Shown here: positions 18,674 through 28,616 of the stretch, in pieces
How positions within the stretch are numbered: the first letter of the stretch is position 1
Layout: each line of letters starts with the position of its first letter
Source: Geothrix fuzhouensis
GTDB taxonomy: Bacteria; Acidobacteriota; Holophagae; Holophagales; Holophagaceae
Assembly: GCF_024609325.1 (NCBI RefSeq)
Contig: NZ_JANHMQ010000003.1
Location: forward strand, 331,607-395,606
DNA length: 64,000 bases
Direction of reading: 5' to 3'
Translations under genes and position numbers: made by a program
The notes under the pieces: generated by a model
The model's database searches: none
What the model saw: only the letters and a program-made list of their open reading frames with translations
Told to the model about the DNA's origin: nothing

Positions 18674-18694
18674 TGAACCCTTGTGGGTATGGCC

Positions 18695-19399
18695 CTACTT
18701 GCCCAGCAGCTCCGCCACGAAGGCCGGCACCAGGTCGGTGGCCCGGCCGGCGCGGTGTTCCCGGAAGGCGTCGGCCACCCGGCTGGGTTCGAGGTTGAGC
18801 TCCACGGTGCGGGCGTCAGGCCCCACGGCCTCCACGAACCCCGCGGCGGGGTAGACGTGGCCGCTGGTGCCGATGGCCGCGAACAGGTCGCAGCCCTCCA
18901 GGGCCCGGTAGATGCGCTCCATCTCCAGGGGCACTTCGCCGAACCAGACGATGTGAGGCCGCACCTGCCCGCGGCGGCAGACCGGACAGCGGCTGTCGGC
19001 ATCCATGTCACCGGGCCAGTCCAGGATGGCGCGGCAGCTGAGGCAGCGGGCCTTCAGCAACTCGCCATGCATGTGGACCAGGTGCCGTGAGCCGGCGCGA
19101 TCGTGGAGGTCGTCCACGTTCTGGGTCACCAGGAGGACCTCGCCATGCCACTCCCGCTCCAGCCGGGCCAGGGCCAGATGGGCGGCATTCGGTTGGACGC
19201 TTGGCAGGCTGCGCCGGCGCTCGTTGTAGAAGCGATGGACCAGGGCCGGGTTGCGGTGGAAAGCTTCGGGAGTGGCCACATCCTCCACCCGGTGTCGCTC
19301 CCACAGCCCGTCCGCATCCCGGAATGTGCGCAGCCCGCTTTCCGCGGAAATGCCCGCGCCGGTGAGGATGACGAGGTGGGCGTCGCGGAAAAGGTCCAT
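18695..19399 (-). CDS. cobB: NAD-dependent protein deacylase (sirtuin)
   Basis: 234 residues, class III sirtuin. [13 protein letters not shown] binds [14 protein letters not shown] follows, His111 (MHGEL) is the catalytic base, two CxxC pairs (C119/C122 and the later CPVC) bind zinc, and RPHIVWFGE is typical of bacterial CobB. Tyr58 and Arg61 (FYNERRR) match the Tyr-x-x-Arg pair that lets CobB/SIRT5-type enzymes accept succinyl- or malonyl-lysine, so desuccinylation as well as deacetylation is likely. Length and motif order are normal. It removes acyl groups from lysines in cytoplasmic enzymes. Downstream of the phosphatase gene but separated by a strong hairpin. Confidence 0.95.
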   Translation of the reverse strand: MDLFRDAHLVILTGAGISAESGLRTFRDADGLWERHRVEDVATPEAFHRNPALVHRFYNERRRSLPSVQPNAAHLALARLEREWHGEVLLVTQNVDDLHDRAGSRHLVHMHGELLKARCLSCRAILDWPGDMDADSRCPVCRRGQVRPHIVWFGEVPLEMERIYRALEGCDLFAAIGTSGHVYPAAGFVEAVGPDARTVELNLEPSRVADAFREHRAGRATDLVPAFVAELLGK

Positions 19400-19443
19400 G
19401 GAGGAGCTCCGGGCTGATCGAAGAGATGAAAAGCCAACTGATT

Positions 19444-19516
19444 ACCACCAAGACACCAAGGCACCAAGGAAGACACAGGTGTTGGTCTTTTCTTGATGTC
19501 TTGGTGTCTTGGTGGT
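19444..19516. repeat. Long hairpin of ACCAAG units, possible terminator
   Basis: Left arm 19444-19473 repeats the unit ACACCAAG/GCACCAAG after ACCACCAAG. Right arm 19485-19516 is its near-exact complement (CTTGGTGTCTTGGTGGT), leaving a loop of about 11 bases. It lies between the phosphatase gene (ending 19533) and the sirtuin gene, both on the - strand, so it could stop or attenuate transcription from the phosphatase. The repeated-unit design resembles the CACAGAG repeats at 18531 and 25421 although the unit differs. Confidence 0.65.
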
Positions 19517-19532
19517 GGGCTTTCCCTCTTTT

Positions 19533-21176
19533 CTACTTTCCGAGATCCAGCGCCTTGCCATCGACGGGGCCGGGAGTGAGCCCCAGTTCCCGGGAGAGGG
19601 TGGGGGCCAGGTCCACGGTGCGGACGGGTTCAAGGCGCTCAGCGGCCTTCCAGGGGCCCCAGAAGATCATGGGCACGCGGCGGTCGTAGGCGTAGGGGGT
19701 GCCGTGGCCCGTGGGCCAGTCCGTGGGGGGGACGCCGAAGACCGTCCAGGGCTTGAAGGCCACGAGGACATCGCCGCTGCGGTCGGCCCGGAAGCTGCGG
19801 CGCAGCAGCACGCGGAGGCTGCTGTCCCGGGGGCTGCCCGCAGCGGTTGGGTCCGTGGCCTCCAGTTCTTCGGCGGTGAATGCGTCGGCGACCTCGGGGC
19901 GGGCCCGCAGCCAAGCCTGGACTCGGGCCAGCACGGCCTTGCGCTCCAGCCCGGCGGCTTTCAGGGCGGCCGTCCGCAGGTAGAGGCTGTTCGGCTCCGG
20001 CGACTCGAACAGGAGGTCGGCCTCCACCTTGAACGTGGCTTTGAGATCGGCGCGCAGCTCGGCCAGGAACTGGGGCGGGTTCACACGCTTGGCGGGGAAG
20101 CCGTTCTCGGCCAGCGCTTCGGGGAGGTCCATGCCGCCGTGATCGGCGCTCAGCACCACCCAGGCCTTGGGGTCCCGGCGGCGGATGTCGTCGAGAAGCC
20201 GCCCCACGGTGCGATCCAGGCGGTGGATCTGGTCCCGCATCTCGGTGCCCAGGGTGCCGTAGCTGTGCCCGATGTAGTCCGTGGCGGAAAAGCTCACAGC
20301 CAGGAGATCTGTGGCGGGCCCCTGGCCCAGCTGCTCGGCCTCCAGCAGGGCTTCGGTGGCCTCCAGGGTGACCTCGTCGAGGAAGGGGGACTTGCGGAAC
20401 CGGGACTCGAACGTCTTGTCTAGGGGCATGCCCGCACCTTGCACGAGGCGGGGGAGGGCGCCGTTGCGGATCACCTGGCCCGGGAAGGTCCAGCTGGCCA
20501 CGCGACCTTCCGGGGTGCTGGCCTCCTTCGTCCACAACCAGCTCTGGGTGGCAAAGCGGGCCCTCAGGCCGTCGTCGAAGCCGGCCAACCACTTGGGCAT
20601 CCGGGCGGCGTAGGTGGGCGAGGTGGTAAAGCCCGCGGCGCCCGCGAACCAGAACACACCGGTGGGCTTGCGGCCCGCCATGAGGATGGCGGCCCGATCC
20701 TTGCCCGACACGGCGAAGGCCCGGCTCCCGGGCCTCTGGGCCTGGAGCCAGTCGCCCAGGGACTCGCCCAGGAAGCGCGCATTGGTGGAGGTGCTGTTGG
20801 CCCTTCCGGGATCCAGGGCCTTGGCTTCGCCATTCTCCACGCAGTACACCAGACGGTCGGTGTCGCGCTCGTACCAGCGATTCTCCACGATGCCGGTGTT
20901 CGCGGGGAAGCGGCCCGAGAGCAGCACGGAATGGCCTGGGCCGGTCTCGGTGAAGCCGTGGTCATGGTAAGCCTCGGTGAAGAAGACACCCTCCTTGCGC
21001 AACCGGGCCAGGCCTCCGGTCAGTTCGGGTCCGTAGGTCTGCATCAGCTCCGCAGAGAACTGATCCACGGAGATCACGACCACGAGTCGGGGTTGGGCGG
21101 GCGCACTGCCTTGGGCCCCGATGGGGGCCAGCAGCAGGGTGCCAAGCAGCAGGGAGGGCCAGATGGGACGGATCAT
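19533..21176 (-). CDS. PafA-like secreted alkaline phosphatase
   Basis: 547 residues with signal peptide (about 1-22). The alkaline-phosphatase superfamily core is clear: first metal Asp38 in VVVISVDQF, the nucleophile region FTETGPGHSVLLSG with Thr78 as probable nucleophile, a central DYIGHSYGT, the metal motif SADHGG, and the final GHGTPYAYDRRVPMIFWG. A Thr nucleophile in TGPGH is characteristic of PafA-type enzymes, which hydrolyse phosphomonoesters in the periplasm and are not inhibited by phosphate. The start ATG 21176 shares one base with the stop of the barrel gene (TGATG), so the two are translationally coupled. No Pho box was recognised. Confidence 0.9.
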   Translation of the reverse strand: MIRPIWPSLLLGTLLLAPIGAQGSAPAQPRLVVVISVDQFSAELMQTYGPELTGGLARLRKEGVFFTEAYHDHGFTETGPGHSVLLSGRFPANTGIVENRWYERDTDRLVYCVENGEAKALDPGRANSTSTNARFLGESLGDWLQAQRPGSRAFAVSGKDRAAILMAGRKPTGVFWFAGAAGFTTSPTYAARMPKWLAGFDDGLRARFATQSWLWTKEASTPEGRVASWTFPGQVIRNGALPRLVQGAGMPLDKTFESRFRKSPFLDEVTLEATEALLEAEQLGQGPATDLLAVSFSATDYIGHSYGTLGTEMRDQIHRLDRTVGRLLDDIRRRDPKAWVVLSADHGGMDLPEALAENGFPAKRVNPPQFLAELRADLKATFKVEADLLFESPEPNSLYLRTAALKAAGLERKAVLARVQAWLRARPEVADAFTAEELEATDPTAAGSPRDSSLRVLLRRSFRADRSGDVLVAFKPWTVFGVPPTDWPTGHGTPYAYDRRVPMIFWGPWKAAERLEPVRTVDLAPTLSRELGLTPGPVDGKALDLGK

Positions 21177-21838
21177 CAGAACGTCACCCCCACGCCGAAG
21201 GTCCACAGTCGCTCGAACTCCTGGCCACTGCCCTGGGCGGAGAAGTAGGCGGACAGGTCCGAGGCGCTGTTGAGCTGCACGGGCCGATCCTTGCTGGTGG
21301 GCTGCTGGTAGCTGGCGGCGAGGTAGGGATGCACCACCACGGAGGGGATGCGCCAGCGGGCACCTACCCGCAGCCAGGTGCGGCTCAAGTCCTTGTGGGT
21401 AGAGGCCCCGGCCGTGTCGAGGGTGTAGCGCTGGAGGCGCTGGATGAGCCCGATCTCCCCCGCGATCCCCACGAAGGGGATCCAGAGCTGGGCATTGAGG
21501 CCCAGGCCTACCCCCTGCTGCTTCAGCTTCGTCCCCTGCGTGGTGGCGCCCGTGGCCAGGCTGCCGTCCGCCGTGAACTGGGAATACTCGAGGCCGCCTT
21601 CCAGCTTGAGCAGGGGGCCCACCTGGAAGATCTGCCGGTTCGCGGTGGCGATGAAGCCCTTGCCCGTGTCGAAGTCCCCGGCCGCCAGCTGGCTCGTCCC
21701 CGAGAGGAGGGTTTGGGGCAGGTTCTGGCCCGAGGGCCGGGGCAGTTCCAGGCGCAGGTCCCACTGGGCGCGCAAAGGCGCGGCTCCTAGGCTCAGGAGG
21801 GCGGCGGTGAGGCAAAGCGACAACGGGGCGAGGCGCAT
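21176..21838 (-). CDS. Small outer-membrane beta-barrel protein
   Basis: 220 residues. A signal peptide (about 1-24, ending APLRAQ) is followed by alternating amphipathic strands with frequent Gly and aromatic residues. The protein ends in a strand closing with Phe (LWTFGVGVTF), the usual C-terminal signal for outer-membrane insertion. I count about eight to ten strands, which fits a small OmpA/OmpW-size barrel, but no family signature is recognised. Translational coupling to the phosphatase gene downstream suggests shared function, for example substrate entry or enzyme display. That link is inference. Confidence 0.8.
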   Translation of the reverse strand: MRLAPLSLCLTAALLSLGAAPLRAQWDLRLELPRPSGQNLPQTLLSGTSQLAAGDFDTGKGFIATANRQIFQVGPLLKLEGGLEYSQFTADGSLATGATTQGTKLKQQGVGLGLNAQLWIPFVGIAGEIGLIQRLQRYTLDTAGASTHKDLSRTWLRVGARWRIPSVVVHPYLAASYQQPTSKDRPVQLNSASDLSAYFSAQGSGQEFERLWTFGVGVTF

Positions 21839-21860
21839 CTAGGCTCCGGCGAAACCCCGA

Positions 21861-22409
21861 TCATACCCGTCGCAGGTTCCAGTCCCCCAGCGGCGTGTAA
21901 CCTCCCCGTGGCCGGCTTTCGAAGAGCACGAGGCGATCCACGGTGAAGGGGATGGGCGGCGGGGGCACGAACCTGGCCACAGCCCGGGCCCGTCGCCACC
22001 GCGCCAGGGTGAGGTGGGCCCGGAAGGGCTTGGCGTCGAAGGCTTCACCTGCGGTGGCCAGGGTTTCGCGCAGGTCCGTGGCGAGCGCTTCCAGCGCCGG
22101 ACTGGATTCCAGCCCCAGCCAGAGCACACGCGTGGTTCCGGCGGTTGGGAACCCGCCCAGGCCCGCTGTCCATAGCTTGAAGCCATGATGGCGATCCGCG
22201 ATGGGGCAGGCGACTGTCAGCAAGGTCGAAAGGGCCTCCGCCGGGCGTTCCCCCAGGAACGCCAAGGTCAGGTGGAGGCCTTCAGGGCGGGTCCAGCCCT
22301 CGACCTCCGCCTGCCCCTGCTGCCAGCGGGCCAGAGACTCCCGCAGATCCGCGGGCAGGGGCAGGGCGAAGAAGAGCCTCAGGACCCCGCCTTCCACTTG
22401 ATGCTGCAC
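21861..22409 (-). CDS. thpR: RNA 2',3'-cyclic phosphodiesterase ThpR (LigT-like)
   Basis: 182 residues, normal for the family. Two HxTx motifs (HLTLAFLG near residue 46 and HLTLARW near residue 132) form the active site of 2H phosphodiesterases. The start FFALPLP and the end VLFESRP-GGYTPL are typical of ThpR/LigT, which open 2',3'-cyclic phosphates or ligate tRNA halves in vitro. The start is uncertain: GTG at 22409 overlaps the upstream redoxin gene by 31 bases and another GTG lies at 22397, both without strong ribosome sites. Overlap suggests coupling to the redoxin gene. Confidence 0.9.
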   Translation of the reverse strand: MQHQVEGGVLRLFFALPLPADLRESLARWQQGQAEVEGWTRPEGLHLTLAFLGERPAEALSTLLTVACPIADRHHGFKLWTAGLGGFPTAGTTRVLWLGLESSPALEALATDLRETLATAGEAFDAKPFRAHLTLARWRRARAVARFVPPPPIPFTVDRLVLFESRPRGGYTPLGDWNLRRV

Positions 22410-22930
22410 CCCATGCTCGGGTGCTGGACCTCGGGGGGGTCCTCCCCGGCCAGGACGCGCTCGATGGCCTCTTTCAGATCCTGGCGGGTGACGTGGGCGG
22501 CGTCCTTCCAGTTGTCGTCCAGGCGGCCGTGGTAGACGAGCTTGCGATGGCCGTCATAGAGGAAGAAATCCGGTGTGCAGACGGCGCCCAGGGCGTGGGC
22601 CACGGTCTGCTCCTCGTCCCAGAGGTAGGGGAACACGTAGCCTTTCGCCTTGGCTCGGGCCCGCATGGCCTTGAAGCTGTCGTCCGGATAGGTTTCCGCG
22701 TCGTTGGCATTGATCGCCACCACCGCACAGTTCCCGGCATAGGCCGTGGCCAACGAATTGAGGCGGTCGTCGACGGCCTGCACATAGGGGCAGTGGTTGC
22801 ACATGACCACCACCAACAGGGCCGGACGATGGAAGTCGTTTCGAGACCAGAGCTGCCCATCCACACCCGGCAGCGTGAAGTCCGGACAACCCATGCCAAG
22901 CGGGACCATCGTGGATTCCGTCAGGGCCAT
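22379..22930 (-). CDS. Thioredoxin-fold redoxin (AhpC/TSA-like)
   Basis: 183 residues. A thioredoxin-fold protein with the motif MCNHCPYVQ, giving a CxxC pair after the first strand, the conserved cis-Pro region CTPDFFLYD, and YHGRLDDNW near the C terminus. This pattern marks a widespread redoxin family often annotated as thiol-disulfide isomerase or alkyl hydroperoxide reductase-like. There is no signal peptide, so it is cytoplasmic. Substrate unknown. It is the first gene of the leftward run redoxin-thpR, and diverges from the sigma-54 activator gene to its right. Confidence 0.85.
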   Translation of the reverse strand: MALTESTMVPLGMGCPDFTLPGVDGQLWSRNDFHRPALLVVVMCNHCPYVQAVDDRLNSLATAYAGNCAVVAINANDAETYPDDSFKAMRARAKAKGYVFPYLWDEEQTVAHALGAVCTPDFFLYDGHRKLVYHGRLDDNWKDAAHVTRQDLKEAIERVLAGEDPPEVQHPSMGCSIKWKAGS

Positions 22931-23001
22931 GGGGACCTCCGGGCTGCTCCTTTCATCGTACGCCTTGGGGCAAGTGGATTTTTCGTGGTCATTTTTATGA
23001 C

Positions 23002-23029
23002 TTGACCGCTACCCACCTGCATCTAGGCT
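23002..23029 (+). promoter_or_regulatory. Candidate promoter for sigma-54 activator gene
   Basis: TTGACC (23002-23007) and TAGGCT (23024-23029) with a 16-base spacer, 20 bases before the start codon. The -10 resembles TAGTCT in the putative rRNA promoter at the window's end, which supports this reading. The start codon would follow a very short leader. Confidence 0.45.
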
Positions 23030-23048
23030 GGTTCTAATCAAGGACCTC

Positions 23049-24524
<1,476 letters not shown>

Positions 24525-24547
24525 ACCGCCCCTGTTAACCTGAGGGT

Positions 24548-25420
24548 ATGACGGACGCGACGCATCTGAGGTGGAAGCTGGAGGTCCCCGACCTCCAGGA
24601 AGAGGCGCTCTGTGCCTGGCTGGAGGCGCTGGGATCGTCGGCCTTCTACCGCGAGGCCGATCCACCTCGGGCCTGCTACGCCTATTTCCCGCCGGACCAG
24701 GCGCCCCCGGACCCATCGGGCCTGATCGCCTTTCCTGACGTGCGCCTGCTGGAGGCCGAATCGTTTGGTGACGAGGACTGGCTGGCCAAGAGCCGCGAGG
24801 GCTTCGGCGCCTTTGCCGTGGGTCGGCGCTTCCATGTGCGGCCCCTCTGGGACGAGACACCGGGCCCCGCGGACCGCCTGGACCTGGTGGTGAACCCGGG
24901 CCTGGCGTTTGGCACCGGGGGCCACGAAACCACGCGCCTCTGCATGGAGTTGCTGGAAGAATTGGCGGACGCGGGCCGCCTGAAGGGCCGTGTCCTGGAT
25001 ATCGGCGCGGGCACGGGCATCCTGTCCTTGGCGGCCTTCCTGCTGGGGGGGCGCGACCTCACGGCCTTTGACATCGACCCCGACTGCGGGCCCGCCATGA
25101 CCGAGCTGATGGCGCTGAACGCCCACCTGCTGAAGGGCGAGCGCCCCTACGAGAGCTTCGTGGGCACGCTGGACCATCCGAAGGTGCAAGGGCCGTACGC
25201 GGGCCTGCTGGCCAACATCCTGCTGGAGACCATCCAGGAGCTCCTGCCTCGCATGGCCGAGGTGGCCGCCCCAGGCGGCTGGCTCGTGGCCAGCGGCATC
25301 CTGGCCGAGCGCACCGACGAAGCCCTGGTGAGTCTCGTCTCGCACGGCTTCAAGCCGGAGAAGGTGCTGAAGGAAGGCGAGTGGATCGCGGTACTGGCCA
25401 TTCGAGAACCTGAGAATTAA
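24548..25420 (+). CDS. prmA: Ribosomal protein L11 methyltransferase PrmA
   Basis: 290 residues. PrmA trimethylates ribosomal protein L11. The small N-terminal domain (1-~60) recognises the substrate. The SAM-binding domain has NPGLAFGTGGHETTRLC, the core VLDIGAGTGILSLAAF, the acidic DIDPDC that holds the ribose, and a LLANILLETI segment in place of the usual NI-x-x-x-x-L motif. The sequence is otherwise of normal length. It follows the sigma-54 activator after 23 bases and may be cotranscribed. A CACAGAG-type repeat follows it. Confidence 0.92.
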   Translation: MTDATHLRWKLEVPDLQEEALCAWLEALGSSAFYREADPPRACYAYFPPDQAPPDPSGLIAFPDVRLLEAESFGDEDWLAKSREGFGAFAVGRRFHVRPLWDETPGPADRLDLVVNPGLAFGTGGHETTRLCMELLEELADAGRLKGRVLDIGAGTGILSLAAFLLGGRDLTAFDIDPDCGPAMTELMALNAHLLKGERPYESFVGTLDHPKVQGPYAGLLANILLETIQELLPRMAEVAAPGGWLVASGILAERTDEALVSLVSHGFKPEKVLKEGEWIAVLAIREPEN

Positions 25421-25560
25421 AAAGCGGAACACAGAGGACGCAGAGTGGCACAGAGGACACAGAAGAAAATGGAAACGGGGCCAACCTTCCTTCGAGGATG
25501 CTTTTCTCTGTGTCCTCTGCGGGTTTCTATGTCTTCTGTGTTCCTCTTTGATCTTTTTGC
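25421..25560. repeat. Second copy of CACAGAG inverted repeat
   Basis: Left arm 25421-25470 (AACACAGAGGACGCAGAG and further CACAGAGGACACAG units) faces right arm 25501-25560 (CTCTGTGTCCTCTGCG ... TTCTGTGTTCCTCTTTG), forming a long imperfect stem. Unit words and layout match the copy at 18531-18673, while the ~30-base loops are unrelated. Here it separates two genes on the same strand (prmA and murI), so it is not limited to convergent gene ends. Confidence 0.75.
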
Positions 25561-25572
25561 TGGGACGACTGT

Positions 25573-26364
25573 ATGAGCCGCGCGGATCGTCCCATTGGCG
25601 TGTTCGACTCAGGCATCGGGGGGCTCACGGTCATTCACGCCCTGCGCCAGATGCTGCCTCAGGAAGAGCTGATCTACCTGGGCGACACGGCCCGGTTGCC
25701 GTACGGCAGCAAGAGCCACCACACCATCGAGCGCTACACGCTGCAGATGGGCGAGCTGCTGCAGCGCCACGACCCCAAGCTCATCGTCATCGCCTGCAAC
25801 ACGGCCAGCGCCCATGGTCTGCCGGCGCTCCAGGCCGTGAGCCCCTGTCCGGTGATCGGCGTCATCGAGCCCGGCGCTGAAGCCGCCGCGGCGGTGCCTG
25901 GCCCTGTGGGCGTCATCGGCACCCTGGCCACGGTGGGCAGCGGGGCGTACGAAGCGGCCATCCTCCGGCGCGATCCCGCCAAGGTGATCTACAGCACGGC
26001 CTGCCCCCTGCTGGTGCCCCTGGCCGAGGAAGGCTGGTTCGATGATCCTGTCACCGATACCATCTGCCGGCGCTACCTGGACCTCCTGCCCGCCGAGGTC
26101 AGGACGGTCGTACTGGGCTGCACCCACTACCCGACCCTGATGCCCAGCCTGGAGCGCTGCCGCCCCGGCACCCACTGGATCGACAGCGGCCGAGTCACCG
26201 CCAAAGCTGTGGATCGCCTGCTGCAGGGCACCCTCGGCTACCGCACGGCCAGCGCGCGCGGTGAACTCCGCGTCCAGCTCACTGACGCCAGCACCCGCCT
26301 GAAGGAAGTGGGCAGCCGCTTTCTGGAGGAAGTGCTGGGGGACGTGGAAGTCGTCGAGATCTAG
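25573..26364 (+). CDS. murI: Glutamate racemase
   Basis: 263 residues. MurI makes D-glutamate for peptidoglycan. GVFDSGIGGLTV opens the protein, the first catalytic Cys is in ACNTASA and the second in LGCTHYPTL, with the usual YLGDTARLPYG between. Length is typical. The gene begins right after the CACAGAG repeat, and no promoter could be separated from it. The GNAT gene follows 24 bases later and is probably cotranscribed. Confidence 0.95.
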   Translation: MSRADRPIGVFDSGIGGLTVIHALRQMLPQEELIYLGDTARLPYGSKSHHTIERYTLQMGELLQRHDPKLIVIACNTASAHGLPALQAVSPCPVIGVIEPGAEAAAAVPGPVGVIGTLATVGSGAYEAAILRRDPAKVIYSTACPLLVPLAEEGWFDDPVTDTICRRYLDLLPAEVRTVVLGCTHYPTLMPSLERCRPGTHWIDSGRVTAKAVDRLLQGTLGYRTASARGELRVQLTDASTRLKEVGSRFLEEVLGDVEVVEI

Positions 26365-26388
26365 TTGGCGCGAGGAAACGGGAGGACC

Positions 26389-26913
26389 ATGCCACTCACG
26401 ATCCGGGACCTCCGTCCGAATGAATTCGACGCCCTCGGTCGCCTCCTGGTCGAGGTGTATGCGAGCCTCGATGGGTTCCCCACCCCGGAGGAGCAGCCGC
26501 GTTACTACGAGCTGCTCGCCAACATCGGGCGTTTCACCGAAAAGTGGGACGCCAGGGTGCTCGTCGCCCTCTCCGCTGAGGGTGAGCTGATGGGCGGCGT
26601 CGTCTACTTCGGCGACATGGCCGAGTACGGATCGGGCGGAACCGCGACCACGGTCAAAGACGCCTCCGGCATCCGCCTGCTGGGTGTCAGCCCCAAGTTC
26701 CGGGCCCTGGGCGTGGGCAAGGAGCTGACCAAAGCCTGTATCCAGCTGGCGCAGGAGAAGGGACATGCCCAGGTCATTCTGCATACGACGCAAGCGATGC
26801 AGATTGCCTGGGGACTCTACGAGCGCCTGGGGTTTGAACGGTCTGAGGATCTCGACTTCCTGCAGGGCGAATTGCCGGTCTACGGATTCAGGCTTCCTTT
26901 AGTGAAGAGCTGA
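26389..26913 (+). CDS. GNAT-family N-acetyltransferase
   Basis: 174 residues. The GNAT acetyl-CoA motif is clear as LLGVSPKFRALGVGKELTKA (motif A with the R-x-x-G-x-G/A core), followed by a C-terminal LYERLGFERSED segment. Substrate cannot be inferred. Start ATG 26389 has GGGAGGA directly upstream, whereas the frame opened at 26365 begins with TTG and has no site. Cytoplasmic. Followed by a 77-base gap with a degenerate CTCTGCG-type half repeat before the end of the opposing kinase gene. Confidence 0.88.
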   Translation: MPLTIRDLRPNEFDALGRLLVEVYASLDGFPTPEEQPRYYELLANIGRFTEKWDARVLVALSAEGELMGGVVYFGDMAEYGSGGTATTVKDASGIRLLGVSPKFRALGVGKELTKACIQLAQEKGHAQVILHTTQAMQIAWGLYERLGFERSEDLDFLQGELPVYGFRLPLVKS

Positions 26914-26990
26914 GGCTGGAAGCACGCCGGAGCGGTTTTCTCGGTGGCCTCCGTGAAAGTCTTCGCCCTCTGCGTTTCTGATTCTGAACC

Positions 26991-28616
26991 CTAGACCGGG
27001 GTCACCCCTGGCAGCGTGAACACCACGCAGGTGCCCTTCCCTTCGATGCTCTCGATGCGGATCTCGCCGCCATGGCTGCGGACGATCTCGCGGCAGATGC
27101 TGAGGCCCAGGCCGGTGCCCTTGCCCTCGGGCTTGGTGGTGAACATGGGGCGAAAGACCTGGCCCAGCAGATCCGCAGGAATGCCCTGGCCCGAATCCTG
27201 GAAGCGGATCTCCCACCAGAGGCCGCCCGGCGTGCTCTCCTCCGCCGGTTGTGCGGCCAGGCGGACGGTGCCCCCGCCGGGCATGGCGTCCACGGCGTTC
27301 TTCATGAGGTTCAGGAAAAGCTGCTCCATCTGCTTGCGGTCGACGTTCAAATGACAATCTGCTGGGATTACGGTTTCCACCGTGACCCCATGCGAGGTCA
27401 GTGTGGGAGCCCAGAGCTGGCGGAGGTCCTCGACCAGCCCTGCAAAGGACTGGGCCTGAGGATGGAGCTGAGGACGGCGGGTGAGGTCGAGCATGCGCCG
27501 AACGATGCCGCTCACGCGCTGGATCTGGGCCTGGATCACCCCGAGGCGCTCGCGCACCCGGTCCGGCAGATCCTTCTGCCCTTCCATGAGCTGGAGGTGG
27601 CCATTCACCAGGTTGAGGGGTGTGCCCACCTCGTGGGCAAAGGTGGCCGCGAGCTGCCCGGCCACGGCCAGCCGTTCCTGGGCGCCCAGTTCCTCGCGTA
27701 GCAGCGCATTGCGCTCGGCCATGGCCGCCAGCTCCACGTTCTTGGCCTGGAGCTCGGACAGAGCGGCGTCGATGCGGCTCTGAAGGCTGGCGTTGAGGCC
27801 GCGGATCTCGTGGATGAGGGTCTCGCGTTCCTCGCCAGCCCGCTGGAGTTGGACGGCCATGCCGTTGAACTGGGCCGCGATGAGGCCCAGCTCGTCGCTG
27901 CGCTTGATGGCGATGCGGACGCCGGCCTCGCCCCGTTCCAGCCGTTCCATGGCCAGTACCGTGGCCTCGATGGGATCGCTGATGAGCACCCGCAAGATGA
28001 GCCAGAGCAGGATGAACTCGCCAAGGAGGACGCCTGGAAGGGTGCGGTAAGTCCGCTTGAGGTTGTTGTCCCAGACCACCTCCCACCGCTCCAGGTCGCA
28101 GTAGACGCGCACGAGGCCCAGGGGCGCCTGCCCGAGTTTGTGGTTGCGGATGGGTTGGTAGACCTTCCAGGCACGACCCCCAGTATTGAGGTCCACCAGC
28201 TCGGCCTGGGGCTTCGTGAGCGTCAGGTAGGAGCCGATTTCGGGACCCCATTCCACGGATGCCTCGTCACCGGAGGAGCGCACCAGCTCCACTTCGCTGC
28301 TCTTCCCCACGCGCCTGAACACGTCGATTTGGAAGATGCTGCGGTCCGGCCCAGCGATGCTCTCCAGCAGCTGGTCCAGCTTGTCCGGGTCCTTGAAGGT
28401 GGGGTCCCGCTCCACCACGTCCGTTTCCACCGTGCCCGCGGTCTCGATGGTCAGGTTGCGAGAGTAGCTCTCCATCTCACGGCGACTGTTGCGGGTGATG
28501 GAATAGGCCACGGCCACGGTGAGCACGCTGGTGACGAGGCCCAACAGCAGGAACAGCTTGGCATGCACACTGCGCAGCCAGGCCAGGGGGCGGATCCGCA
28601 CGCGCCAGAAGCTCAT
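26991..28616 (-). CDS. Membrane sensor histidine kinase with HAMP
   Basis: 541 residues. TM1 at about 17-38 and TM2 at about 200-220 (PGVLLGEFILLWLILRVL) enclose a periplasmic sensor region of ~160 residues with no recognised family. HAMP follows, then a coiled coil, HisKA with His in FAHEVGTPLNLV, and HATPase with N box LMKNAVDAM, G1 DSGQGIP and G2 GTGLGLSI. HEVGTPL replaces the common HEIRNPL and occurs in NtrB-like kinases. No response regulator is adjacent. The start overlaps the stop of the CHAD gene by four bases (ATGA), so the two are coupled. Confidence 0.93.
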   Translation of the reverse strand: MSFWRVRIRPLAWLRSVHAKLFLLLGLVTSVLTVAVAYSITRNSRREMESYSRNLTIETAGTVETDVVERDPTFKDPDKLDQLLESIAGPDRSIFQIDVFRRVGKSSEVELVRSSGDEASVEWGPEIGSYLTLTKPQAELVDLNTGGRAWKVYQPIRNHKLGQAPLGLVRVYCDLERWEVVWDNNLKRTYRTLPGVLLGEFILLWLILRVLISDPIEATVLAMERLERGEAGVRIAIKRSDELGLIAAQFNGMAVQLQRAGEERETLIHEIRGLNASLQSRIDAALSELQAKNVELAAMAERNALLREELGAQERLAVAGQLAATFAHEVGTPLNLVNGHLQLMEGQKDLPDRVRERLGVIQAQIQRVSGIVRRMLDLTRRPQLHPQAQSFAGLVEDLRQLWAPTLTSHGVTVETVIPADCHLNVDRKQMEQLFLNLMKNAVDAMPGGGTVRLAAQPAEESTPGGLWWEIRFQDSGQGIPADLLGQVFRPMFTTKPEGKGTGLGLSICREIVRSHGGEIRIESIEGKGTCVVFTLPGVTPV

